64,000 nt of DNA from an uncultured Propionimicrobium sp. (GTDB lineage: Bacteria; Actinomycetota; Actinomycetes; Propionibacteriales; Propionibacteriaceae). Under the pieces are notes generated by a model. The model had not been told where the DNA came from. It saw nothing but the letters and a program-made list of their open reading frames with translations, and searched no databases. The translations under genes and the position numbers were made by a program. The DNA is taken from positions 62,001-126,000 of the forward strand of contig CAMIGX010000006.1 of assembly GCA_946221385.1 (NCBI GenBank), written 5' to 3'. How positions within the stretch are numbered: position 1 is the stretch's first letter; each line of letters opens with the position of its first letter. Shown piece after piece: positions 34,597 to 42,364 of this stretch.

Positions 34597-35420
34597 TCGA
34601 CGATGTGCAGCTGAGCGCCGAACAGATCGCGCAGATCGTCGATCGGGTGCTGGAGGTCTTGGGCGTCCCGAATCCGGACCGCACGCAAAACGGTCTAGTG
34701 CTCTTCACCGGAGCGATGATCGGTTTTGAGCCCGCGCTCGAAGCGCTGGCGCGTCTCAACGGCAAACTCAACCTGGACTACATCCAGACTCCCAGCGCCC
34801 AGCGGCTGCTCGACCAAAACAAGATCGCAGCGCTCGGCATGACCCCAGGCACGCGGTCCTTCGTCGCCTCGCATGACCTGCTCATCGTCCCAACCTTGAC
34901 GGCGAACCTGGCCGCTAAAGTCGCCCGCGGCATTGGTGACGACCTGGCCTCGAATGTGACGGCGGAGTTCGTCATGACTGGCCGCAAGGTCGTCTTCGCG
35001 ACTGATGCCGCCAATCCAGACGCCGCAGCTAAGCGCGCCTGGTTTCCCAATATGCCTGCGGGCTATGCCGCGATGCTGCGCAGCAATTTGGCGACCTTGC
35101 AATCATTCGGCGTGCAGCTCACCGCGGCTGAGCAGCTCGACCAGGCGGTGCTCGCTGCGATCGGAGCTACCGGCGTCCAGCAGCCAGCAGTTCCTGCCAA
35201 GCCCATTACGTCGAGCCTGCCAGCCCCCAGCGCGCCGGCGACCGCCACGATCTTCGGCTCGCCGGTCCCAACCCCCGGCGAGCCCCCCCAAATCGTCACC
35301 GCCACGATGGTGATGGCTGCGCCGTCCGGTTCGGTCGTCCGCGTCGGGCCGAAGACGATGATCACTGACCTAGCCAAAGAGCGCGCCCAGGCACGCCAGA
35401 TCACTTTCGAGATGAACTAA
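34593..35420 (+). CDS. PduM-like protein with flavoprotein-like middle
   Basis: The 275-residue protein sits where pduM lies in other loci. The N-terminal helix LSAEQIAQIVDRVLEVLGV and the C-terminal SVVRVGPKTMITDLAKERAQARQITF resemble the two ends of Salmonella PduM, which is needed for compartment assembly. The central part (TGAMIGFEPALEALARL, then SHDLLIVPTLTANLAAKVARGI and EFVMTGRKVVFATD) looks like the flavin-binding flavoprotein/decarboxylase fold. A Pro/Ala linker of about 50 residues follows. Catalysis is unknown. Confidence 0.72.
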   Translation: MIDDVQLSAEQIAQIVDRVLEVLGVPNPDRTQNGLVLFTGAMIGFEPALEALARLNGKLNLDYIQTPSAQRLLDQNKIAALGMTPGTRSFVASHDLLIVPTLTANLAAKVARGIGDDLASNVTAEFVMTGRKVVFATDAANPDAAAKRAWFPNMPAGYAAMLRSNLATLQSFGVQLTAAEQLDQAVLAAIGATGVQQPAVPAKPITSSLPAPSAPATATIFGSPVPTPGEPPQIVTATMVMAAPSGSVVRVGPKTMITDLAKERAQARQITFEMN

Positions 35421-35431
35421 GGAGAACCCGC

Positions 35432-35698
35432 ATGTATCTCGCTGAAGTCGTGGGAACCGTGGTCTCGACCACGAAGGACGAGCGTCTCGTCGGGTTCAAA
35501 CTGCTGCTGACGCGCCGCCTCGACGAGCCAGCCGACAAGACCAGTGCGCAGGTCGCGATCGACACCGTCGGCGCGGGCGCTGGCGAGACCGTCATCGTCG
35601 CTACTGGTGGTGCGGCGCGGCACGCATCGGGTCGCTCCGATTGCCCCGTGGACGCGGCGATCGTCGCGATCGTCGACACCGTGGAGCACGAGGGCTGA
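35432..35698 (+). CDS. pduN: Microcompartment vertex protein PduN (BMC-V pentamer)
   Basis: The 88-residue EutN/CcmL-family protein (MYLAEVVGTVVSTTKDERLVGFKLLL..., then VDTVGAGAGETVIVATGGAAR and PVDAAIVAIVDTVE) forms pentamers that cap shell vertices. The ATG follows AAGGAGAA. It is four bases from pduO. Confidence 0.96.
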   Translation: MYLAEVVGTVVSTTKDERLVGFKLLLTRRLDEPADKTSAQVAIDTVGAGAGETVIVATGGAARHASGRSDCPVDAAIVAIVDTVEHEG

Positions 35699-35701
35699 TC
35701 C

Positions 35702-36712
35702 ATGCCGAATGTTTATACGCGCACCGGCGATAAAGGGGACACGGGGCTGTTCGGCGGCTCCCGGGTGCCCAAGCAGAGCGTGCGCGTCGAAGCCTATGGC
35801 GCCGTCGACGAAGCAAATTCGGCGATCGGGATGGCCAAAGCTCAGTTAGCGGTGGACCGAGACGAGCAAAGTCAGTGGCGCGATCGAGTCCATCAAATCC
35901 AGCAGCGGCTGTTCGTGCTGGCCGCGGAGCTAGCCAGTGACGCCAAGGGCGCAGAGATCCTCGCTGACAAGATCGCAACCGAAGACGTCGACAACCTCGA
36001 ACGAGTCATTGATGACTGCCTGGAGATCACCGGCAAGCAACGCAATTTCGTCGTGCCAGGCCGCGACGTGCGTTCGGCAGCTTTTCACCAAGCTCGGACG
36101 ATCACCCGTCGCGCGGAGCGGCGCGTCTTGACGTTGGCTGAGGACGAGCCGGTGCGTCCGGAGCTGATCAAGTATTTGAATCGGCTATCCGACGCGCTGT
36201 TTGCGATTGCGCGGCTCGCTGAGACCTGGGCGGCGATGGACATGATCGCTGATCGGGTCCGCGCAGAACTGGCCAACCAGCAGAAAGGCAAGCAGATGGC
36301 TAGTGACGACGAAGTCCTGGCACGCGCCCACCGGTTGATCAACGCTGCGCATCAGCGCGCCAGCGAGATCGGCCTGCCGGTCTGCGCTGCCGTGGTGGAC
36401 GCCGGTGGCAATCTTGTGGCATTTGAGCGGATGAGCGGATCGCTGCTGGGTTCGATTGAGGTGGCGATTGGAAAAGCCTGGTCGGCGGCAGCTTTCAAGA
36501 TGTCGACCCGCCAGCTCGGCGAAGCCGCTGACGGTCCACTGCCCGGCATCGATTCCATCAATGCCGGCAAGGTCGTCCTCTTTGGCGGCGGCATTCCGCT
36601 CTATGACGGTGAGCAACTAGTCGGCGGACTAGGCATCTCTGGTGGCACCGTCGAACAAGACGAAGACGTCATGAATTACGCACTTTCAACAGGCCTAAAG
36701 AAATTGAATTGA
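35702..36712 (+). CDS. pduO: Cobalamin adenosyltransferase PduO, two-domain form
   Basis: The N-terminal ATP:cob(I)alamin adenosyltransferase domain (1-195) has VYTRTGDKGDTGLFGG and a VEAYGAVDEANSAIG block. It makes the adenosylcobalamin used by PduCDE. From about residue 199 a DUF336/GlcG (HbpS-like) domain follows (ARAHRLINAAHQRASEIGLPVCAAVVDAGG...LGISGGTVEQDEDVM), which in other PduO proteins binds heme. At 336 residues it is the full-length two-domain version. There is no PduS cobalamin reductase gene nearby to supply cob(I)alamin. Confidence 0.95.
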   Translation: MPNVYTRTGDKGDTGLFGGSRVPKQSVRVEAYGAVDEANSAIGMAKAQLAVDRDEQSQWRDRVHQIQQRLFVLAAELASDAKGAEILADKIATEDVDNLERVIDDCLEITGKQRNFVVPGRDVRSAAFHQARTITRRAERRVLTLAEDEPVRPELIKYLNRLSDALFAIARLAETWAAMDMIADRVRAELANQQKGKQMASDDEVLARAHRLINAAHQRASEIGLPVCAAVVDAGGNLVAFERMSGSLLGSIEVAIGKAWSAAAFKMSTRQLGEAADGPLPGIDSINAGKVVLFGGGIPLYDGEQLVGGLGISGGTVEQDEDVMNYALSTGLKKLN

Positions 36713-36722
36713 GGAGAAGGCA

Positions 36723-38123
36723 ATGACTCTGGATGCAGCGACGATTGAAGCGGCGGTTCGTAAGGTCCTGGCAGCGTTGCCGGATCAAGCCCTGCGCAGC
36801 AGCGGGCCGGTTTCGGACGGCGTCTTCGACGACATGGATAGCGCCATCGAAGCAGCCGACAAGGCTGCCAAGGAATATCTGAAATGCTCGATGGCCGATC
36901 GCGGCCGCTTCGTGCAAGCGATCCGTGACGAGCTGCTCAAGCCCGAGCACCTGGACTACATGGCAGAGCAGGCCGTCGCGCAGACCGGCATGGGTGACGT
37001 CGCCCATAAGTACCTCAAGAACAAGTACGTCGCTGAGGGCACCCCGGGTGTCGAAGATCTGGTGACCGACGCTTGGAGCGGCGACGCGGGCCTGACCACC
37101 GTCGAATATTCGCCATTCGGCGTCATCGGCGCGATCACCCCGACGACTAACCCGACCGAGACCATCACCTGCAACTCGATCGGCATGCTGGCCGCTGGCA
37201 ATGCGGTGGTCTTCAGCCCGCACCCGCGCGCCAAGGAACTGTCGATCTGGCAGGTGCGCAAGATCAACGAGGCATTGGCCAAGGTCGGCGCTCCGCAGAA
37301 CCTCGTCGTCACCGTCAAGGAACCGTCGATCGACAACACCAACGCGATGATGGCCCACCCGAAAGTCCGGATGCTGGTCGCCACCGGTGGTCCTGGCATC
37401 GTCAAGACGGTGCTGTCCAGCGGCAAGAAGGCTATCGGCGCTGGTGCTGGTAACCCGCCGGTCGTCGTCGATGAGACGGCCGACATCAAGCACGCTGGTA
37501 AATCCATCGTCGACGGCGCGAGCTTCGACAACAACCTGCCGTGCACCGCTGAGAAGGAGATCATCGCCGTCGAGTCCATCGCTGACGATCTCAAGGCTGC
37601 GATGCTGGCCAATGGCGCCTACGAATTGAACGCCGACCAGGTCAAGCAACTGGAAGCTATCCTGCTCGGCAAGCGCGGCCCGGCCACCGAATGGGTCGGC
37701 AAGCCGGCTGCCAAGATCCTCGATGCGATTGGTGTTACTGCTCCGGCGGACACTCGGCTGCTGGTCTTTGAGGCGGCCGCGGATCATCCCTTCGTCGTTG
37801 AAGAAATGATGATGCCGATCATCGGCCTGGTGCGGGTGCCGAATGTTGAAAAGGCGATCCAGCTAGCTATCGAGCTCGAGCACGGCAACCGGCACACCGC
37901 GATCATGCACAGCCGCGACGTCAGCCGCTTGACCGACATGGGCAAGCGCATTCAGACCACGATCTTCGTCAAGAATGGCCCGTCCTTCAATGGCATCGGC
38001 ATCGGCGGCGAAGGCTACGTGACCTTCACTATCGCCGGACCGACCGGCGAAGGCCTGACGCGCGCTCGTAACTTCGCCCGTACTCGCCGCTGCGTCATGG
38101 TCGAAGGGCTGAACGTACGATGA
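36723..38123 (+). CDS. pduP: CoA-acylating propionaldehyde dehydrogenase PduP
   Basis: The 466-residue enzyme oxidises propionaldehyde to propionyl-CoA with NAD+. N-terminal LDAATIEAAVRKVLAALPDQ is the classic PduP targeting helix, joined by a short linker. The catalytic cysteine is Cys274 in FDNNLPCTAEKEI. The nucleotide-binding region includes VIGAITPTTNPTETI (about 137) and VATGGPGIVKT (about 220). GGAGAAGGCA precedes the ATG. The stop overlaps the mdh ATG by four bases. Confidence 0.96.
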   Translation: MTLDAATIEAAVRKVLAALPDQALRSSGPVSDGVFDDMDSAIEAADKAAKEYLKCSMADRGRFVQAIRDELLKPEHLDYMAEQAVAQTGMGDVAHKYLKNKYVAEGTPGVEDLVTDAWSGDAGLTTVEYSPFGVIGAITPTTNPTETITCNSIGMLAAGNAVVFSPHPRAKELSIWQVRKINEALAKVGAPQNLVVTVKEPSIDNTNAMMAHPKVRMLVATGGPGIVKTVLSSGKKAIGAGAGNPPVVVDETADIKHAGKSIVDGASFDNNLPCTAEKEIIAVESIADDLKAAMLANGAYELNADQVKQLEAILLGKRGPATEWVGKPAAKILDAIGVTAPADTRLLVFEAAADHPFVVEEMMMPIIGLVRVPNVEKAIQLAIELEHGNRHTAIMHSRDVSRLTDMGKRIQTTIFVKNGPSFNGIGIGGEGYVTFTIAGPTGEGLTRARNFARTRRCVMVEGLNVR

Positions 38124-39103
38124 CCCCGCCGATCAAGGTCGCCGTCACCGGAGCTGCCGGACGGATCGGTTACGCGACCGTCTTTCGGCTCGCGATGGGC
38201 GACCTGTGCGGCGACCGGCCGATCGAATTGCGGCTGCTAGAAGCTCCCGGAATGGAAGACGCGCTAGCCGGCATCGCGATGGAATTGGTCGACTGCGCGC
38301 CCAAGCAGCTGGTCAATATCGTGACCGGTACCGACCCGGAAAAGGTCTTCGATGGCATCAATGCTGCGATGCTGATCGGTGCTGCGCCACGCAAACCTGG
38401 CATGGAGCGCGCTGATCTGTTGAAGGCCAATGGCGGGATTTTCGCTGCGCAAGGCAAGGCGATCGCGAAGGTCGCCGCTGATGACGTCCGCGTCGTCGTG
38501 ACGGGTAACCCTGCGAATACCAATGCCTACATCGCCGCGCACAATGCTGGCGACGTGCCGGCTGAGCGTTTCTCGGCGCTGTCTCGGCTCGATCACAATC
38601 GGGCGGTCAGCACGCTAGCGGCATTCGCCAATGTGCCGATCGACGCGGTACGCAAGGTCAGCGTCTGGGGCAACCACTCTGCGACGCAATATGTTGACCT
38701 CTATCACGCGGAGATTCTGGGCCGTCCTGCCTTGGAGTGGGTCGACGAAGGCTGGCTCGATCTGCACTATCAGCCCGAGGTCGCTAAGCGTGGCACGGCA
38801 GTGCTCAAGCAGATGGGTAGATCGTCAGCGGCTTCGGCGGCGCATGCCACGATCTGTCACTTGCGTGACTGGCTGCGTGGCACCCAGCCCGGCGATTGGA
38901 CGTCAATGGCGGTGCCCAGCGACGGTTCCTATGGCGTGCCCGAAGGTCTGGTCTGCTCATTCCCAGTGACGTGCAATGCCGGCGACTATCAGATCGTTCC
39001 CGGCTTGCAGCACAATGCGCTGGCCAAACGACGCATCGAGCGTTCAGTGCAAGAACTCGTAGACGAAGCTCAAGCCGTCAAGCAGCTCGGCCTGCTCGGC
39101 TAG
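38120..39103 (+). CDS. mdh: Malate dehydrogenase, last gene of the Pdu operon
   Basis: The 327-residue NAD-dependent enzyme interconverts malate and oxaloacetate. It is of the cytosolic type: VAVTGAAGRIGYATVFRLA (NAD loop), substrate-specificity arginines in APRKPGMERADLL, the catalytic aspartate in SRLDHNRA, and catalytic His in VWGNHSATQYVD. These residues mark malate rather than lactate specificity. It overlaps pduP (ATGA) with no space for its own promoter, so it should be made with the Pdu enzymes. No encapsulation helix is present, so it probably works in the cytosol, where oxaloacetate and malate belong to the propionic Wood-Werkman cycle. Confidence 0.93.
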   Translation: MTPPIKVAVTGAAGRIGYATVFRLAMGDLCGDRPIELRLLEAPGMEDALAGIAMELVDCAPKQLVNIVTGTDPEKVFDGINAAMLIGAAPRKPGMERADLLKANGGIFAAQGKAIAKVAADDVRVVVTGNPANTNAYIAAHNAGDVPAERFSALSRLDHNRAVSTLAAFANVPIDAVRKVSVWGNHSATQYVDLYHAEILGRPALEWVDEGWLDLHYQPEVAKRGTAVLKQMGRSSAASAAHATICHLRDWLRGTQPGDWTSMAVPSDGSYGVPEGLVCSFPVTCNAGDYQIVPGLQHNALAKRRIERSVQELVDEAQAVKQLGLLG

Positions 39104-39193
39104 TAGCTGACGTTGACGGATGCTCCGGGGGACGCGGCTGCGCGCCGTTCAGCCGCGTCGCTGGGAGTAGCCACGGTGCGGGTTGCGGCTGGC

Positions 39194-39205
39194 TAGGCTT
39201 ACGTC
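39194..39205 (+). promoter_or_regulatory. -10 element of a leaderless promoter (zinc alcohol dehydrogenase)
   Basis: TAGGCT (39194-39199) is followed by six bases and the ATG at 39206, so this gene is probably transcribed separately from the Pdu operon. Confidence 0.55.
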
Positions 39206-40249
39206 ATGACTATGCAAGCCGCCGTCCTGCACGACATTGACGACCTGCGTCTAAGCGACGTCCCGAAGCCGACCCCCGGCCCAGGCGAAGTGTTGCTCAA
39301 GGTCGAGGCCAATACGATCTGCGGCACTGATCTGCGCATCATTTCGGGCGCTAAGACCGCCGGCGTGCGCAAGGGTGTGGTGATGGGCCACGAGTTCGCC
39401 GGCCGCGTCGCTGAGGTCGGCGAGGGCGTCGAAGGGGTTCGGGTCGGTCAGCAGGCGACCTGCTCGATCGTCGTTTCCTGCAATCGCTGCCGCAACTGTC
39501 TAGCCGGCCGCGAGCATCTGTGTGAAAATCTGCGCCTGTTCGGCTACGAAATCGATGGCGGCATGGCCGAGTATCTGCTGGTTCCCCAAGACGTCATGGC
39601 TAATGGCAACCTGATGCTGGTCGAAAACGAACTGCCCGCGACGATGCTGGCGCTTGCCGAGCCGGTCAGCTGCTGCTTGAACGGTGCGCGGCAGGTCAAC
39701 GTCCGGCCCGGCGATAGCGTCGTGGTGCTCGGCACTGGCCCGATCGGTCTGCTGCACATCGCGCTAGCCAAGCTCGCTGGCGCCACCAAGATTTACGCTT
39801 CTGGGCGTCCCGGCCGACTCGATCCAGCGCTCGAGATGGGGGCGACCGAAGCTTTCGACCTGACTGGCGAAGCCCTGACCAAGGAAATCTTGCAGCGCAC
39901 CGGCGGACGGGGCGCCGACGTCGTCATCGTCGCTGTCGGGGATTTGAGTTTGGCTAACCAAGCTCTGGAATTGGCTGCGATCGGCGGCCGGGTGAACTTC
40001 TTCGCTGGCTTCCCGAAAGGCTCGACTACCCAAATGGACCCCAACATCATCCACTACAACGAGCTGCTCGTCAGCGGCGGTTCGAACGCGAAACGTGCTG
40101 ATGTCCAGCAGGCTGTCGAGTTGCTTTCCAGCGGCCGGCTAGACGTGCACAGCCTGGTGACCCTCGAAATTCCGCTCAGCGAATTGGACGCAGCTATTGA
40201 CGCTGTCAAGCAGCGCAAGGGGCTCAAGGTCGCTGTCATTCCCGGATAG
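39206..40249 (+). CDS. Zinc-dependent medium-chain alcohol/polyol dehydrogenase
   Basis: The 347-residue MDR-family oxidoreductase has the catalytic-zinc residues in ICGTDLRI and MGHEFAGRV and a structural-zinc site CNRCRNCLAGREHLC (about 90-105). EPVSCCLNGA and the Rossmann loop VVLGTGPIGLLHIALAKLAGA (about 172-192) follow. Closest families are sorbitol, butanediol and threonine dehydrogenases; the substrate cannot be assigned. It could use a polyol whose keto product is phosphorylated by the kinase encoded next. Another ATG two codons in (39212) is possible. Confidence 0.85.
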   Translation: MTMQAAVLHDIDDLRLSDVPKPTPGPGEVLLKVEANTICGTDLRIISGAKTAGVRKGVVMGHEFAGRVAEVGEGVEGVRVGQQATCSIVVSCNRCRNCLAGREHLCENLRLFGYEIDGGMAEYLLVPQDVMANGNLMLVENELPATMLALAEPVSCCLNGARQVNVRPGDSVVVLGTGPIGLLHIALAKLAGATKIYASGRPGRLDPALEMGATEAFDLTGEALTKEILQRTGGRGADVVIVAVGDLSLANQALELAAIGGRVNFFAGFPKGSTTQMDPNIIHYNELLVSGGSNAKRADVQQAVELLSSGRLDVHSLVTLEIPLSELDAAIDAVKQRKGLKVAVIPG

Positions 40250-40484
40250 GCTACGTCGGCCCCGCTAATTCAAGATCGCTGCTCATGCTGAGCTTGCGCT
40301 GGCCAGCTGTTGATCCAGCCGGTCGTGATCATGGATGATGCTTGCATCCGCGATCTTTGGGTGCTCCGGTGGCGGAAATCGTCGCCCAATCTGTCAATGA
40401 CTAGGCGAGACTCCTAAAATGGGCGCTGAGCATTCCCCGTGCTTGATCAAAGCCGATCAATTAGCAATCTAAGGAGGACCCGCG

Positions 40485-42182
40485 ATGACGCGGCTGGTCA
40501 ACAATCCTGACGAATTCCCCAAGGAATCGCTGCGCGGTTTCGTCGCCGCCAATAAGCGTTATGTGAAGCCTGTCTTCGGTGGTGTGGTGCGTTCCACCGC
40601 CACCAAGCAAGGCAAGGTCGCCGTCGTATGTGGCGGTGGTTCGGGCCACTACCCGGCGTTCGCCGGCTGGGTCGGTCAGGGCATGGCTGACGGCGCCGTC
40701 TGCGGAAATATCTTCAGCTCCCCCTCGGCTGACCAGGCTTACTCGGTCATGAAGGCCGCTGAGCGTGGCGCGGGCGTGCTGATGGGCTTCGGCAACTACG
40801 CCGGTGACGTGCTGCACTTCGGCGCTGCCATCGAACGCTTGCGCGCCGAAGGCATCCAGGCTGACACATTGGTCGTCACTGACGACATCGTCTCGGGCAG
40901 CAAGGACGAGATCGAGAAGCGACGCGGTATCGCCGGCGACTTCCCGACCTTCAAGATCGCCGGTGGTGCGGCCGAAGCTGGCTTGGATTTTGACGAAGTC
41001 AAGCGCGTCTTCGAGAAGGCCAATGCGGCGACCCGCAGCTTCGGCGTCGCCTTCGATGGCTGCACCCTGCCCGGCGCCAGGGAGCCGCTGTTCACCGTTC
41101 CTGAAGGCCAAATGGGCGTCGGCCTGGGCATTCACGGCGAGCCCGGCATTCGTGACGCTGAGCTGGGTACCGCTGACGAAGTCGCCAAGATCCTCGTCGA
41201 CGGTCTATTGGACGATCGTCCCGCAGACGCTGGCAACCGCGTCATCGCGATCCTCAACGGCCTGGGCGCGACCAAGTATGAGGAACTGTTCGTCGTGGTC
41301 GGCAAGGTCGTCGAGCTGCTGGAGGCCGCTGACGTCGAGGTCGTCGACTGCGAGTCTGGCGAATTCGTCACCTCGCTTGACATGGCGGGCCTCTCGCTGA
41401 CGCTGGTCTGGGTCGATGACGAGCTGCTGAAGTACTGGGATGCGCCTTGTGACACTCCGGCCTATCGCAAGGGTTCGGTCGGCGAGGTCGAGCGTGACGA
41501 CACTGAACTCAATACCAGCGCCACCCCAGTCGAGGTCGCGCAGGTTGGCTCGGCCGGCTCGCAGGCGATCGCCAAGCAGGCGCTGAGCGTCCTGGAGAAG
41601 ATCAGCGACCAGATGTCGCAGATCCAAGACGAACTGGGCAAGCTCGACTCGGTCGCTGGTGACGGCGACCATGGCGTCGGCATGCACAAGGGTTCCGCTG
41701 CTGCAGTCGAGGCCGCTCGTCAGATGGTCGAGCAGCAGGCTGGCGCTGGCACGACGCTGAGCGCTGCCGGTAACGCCTGGTCTAATGGCGCTGGCGGCAC
41801 CTCTGGCGCGCTGTGGGGTGCGTTGCTGACGGCGATCGGCGGCACCTTCGGTGACGAGGATGACTTCGACGAAGCCAAGGTCGGTACGGCTCTGGAAGCT
41901 GCGTTGGAATCGGTCCAGCGGCTGGGTGGCGCCCAAGTCGGTGACAAGACCATGGTCGACGCGCTCGCGCCGCTAGTCGAGACCTTCAACGCCACTGACG
42001 GTGACTTGAAGGCTCGTCTGACCGCCGGCTCGCAGGCAGCCGTCCAAGGCGCTGAGTCGACCAAGGATCTGGTCGCGAAGCTCGGCCGAGCCCGTCCGCT
42101 GGGCGAAAAGTCCGTCGGCACTCCCGATCCGGGCGCGGTCTCGCTTAGCCGGATCGCTGAACTGCTGGTCTCCTTGCTGTGA
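40485..42182 (+). CDS. DhaK-DhaL fusion kinase (dihydroxyacetone or ketotetrose kinase)
   Basis: The 565-residue ATP-dependent kinase fuses a DhaK substrate domain (1-330) to a DhaL nucleotide domain (about 350-565). His217 in GLGIHGEPG is the residue that binds the keto substrate covalently. DhaL shows DSVAGDGDHGVGMHKG with the metal-binding aspartates and GGTSGALWG. The loop GGGSGHYPAFAG differs from the GHEPAH of classical dihydroxyacetone kinases and resembles erythrulose-type kinases, as I recall them. The ATG has AAGGAGGACC. The 235 bases upstream hold no gene. It is followed by a strong terminator. Confidence 0.88.
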   Translation: MTRLVNNPDEFPKESLRGFVAANKRYVKPVFGGVVRSTATKQGKVAVVCGGGSGHYPAFAGWVGQGMADGAVCGNIFSSPSADQAYSVMKAAERGAGVLMGFGNYAGDVLHFGAAIERLRAEGIQADTLVVTDDIVSGSKDEIEKRRGIAGDFPTFKIAGGAAEAGLDFDEVKRVFEKANAATRSFGVAFDGCTLPGAREPLFTVPEGQMGVGLGIHGEPGIRDAELGTADEVAKILVDGLLDDRPADAGNRVIAILNGLGATKYEELFVVVGKVVELLEAADVEVVDCESGEFVTSLDMAGLSLTLVWVDDELLKYWDAPCDTPAYRKGSVGEVERDDTELNTSATPVEVAQVGSAGSQAIAKQALSVLEKISDQMSQIQDELGKLDSVAGDGDHGVGMHKGSAAAVEAARQMVEQQAGAGTTLSAAGNAWSNGAGGTSGALWGALLTAIGGTFGDEDDFDEAKVGTALEAALESVQRLGGAQVGDKTMVDALAPLVETFNATDGDLKARLTAGSQAAVQGAESTKDLVAKLGRARPLGEKSVGTPDPGAVSLSRIAELLVSLL

Positions 42183-42200
42183 TGAATTAACAGTGACGCG

Positions 42201-42236
42201 AAAGGCTGCCGATCCGCGATGGTCGGCAGCCTTTTT
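42201..42236 (+). terminator. Intrinsic terminator after the kinase gene
   Basis: A 12-bp stem (42201-42212 with 42223-42234) ends in TTTTT (42232-42236). It closes the metabolic block before the ftsB-like gene. Confidence 0.9.
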
Positions 42237-42364
42237 CGTGTCGCAGTGAGCGGCAACGAATCGCCGCATTGACTGGTGCTTGGCATGCCGCGCCGCGGCC
42301 TACCAGGCTGCGATCGACGCGCCAGGTAGGCTGATCGGCAGACTTCAGCGGAGGAGAATGACCG

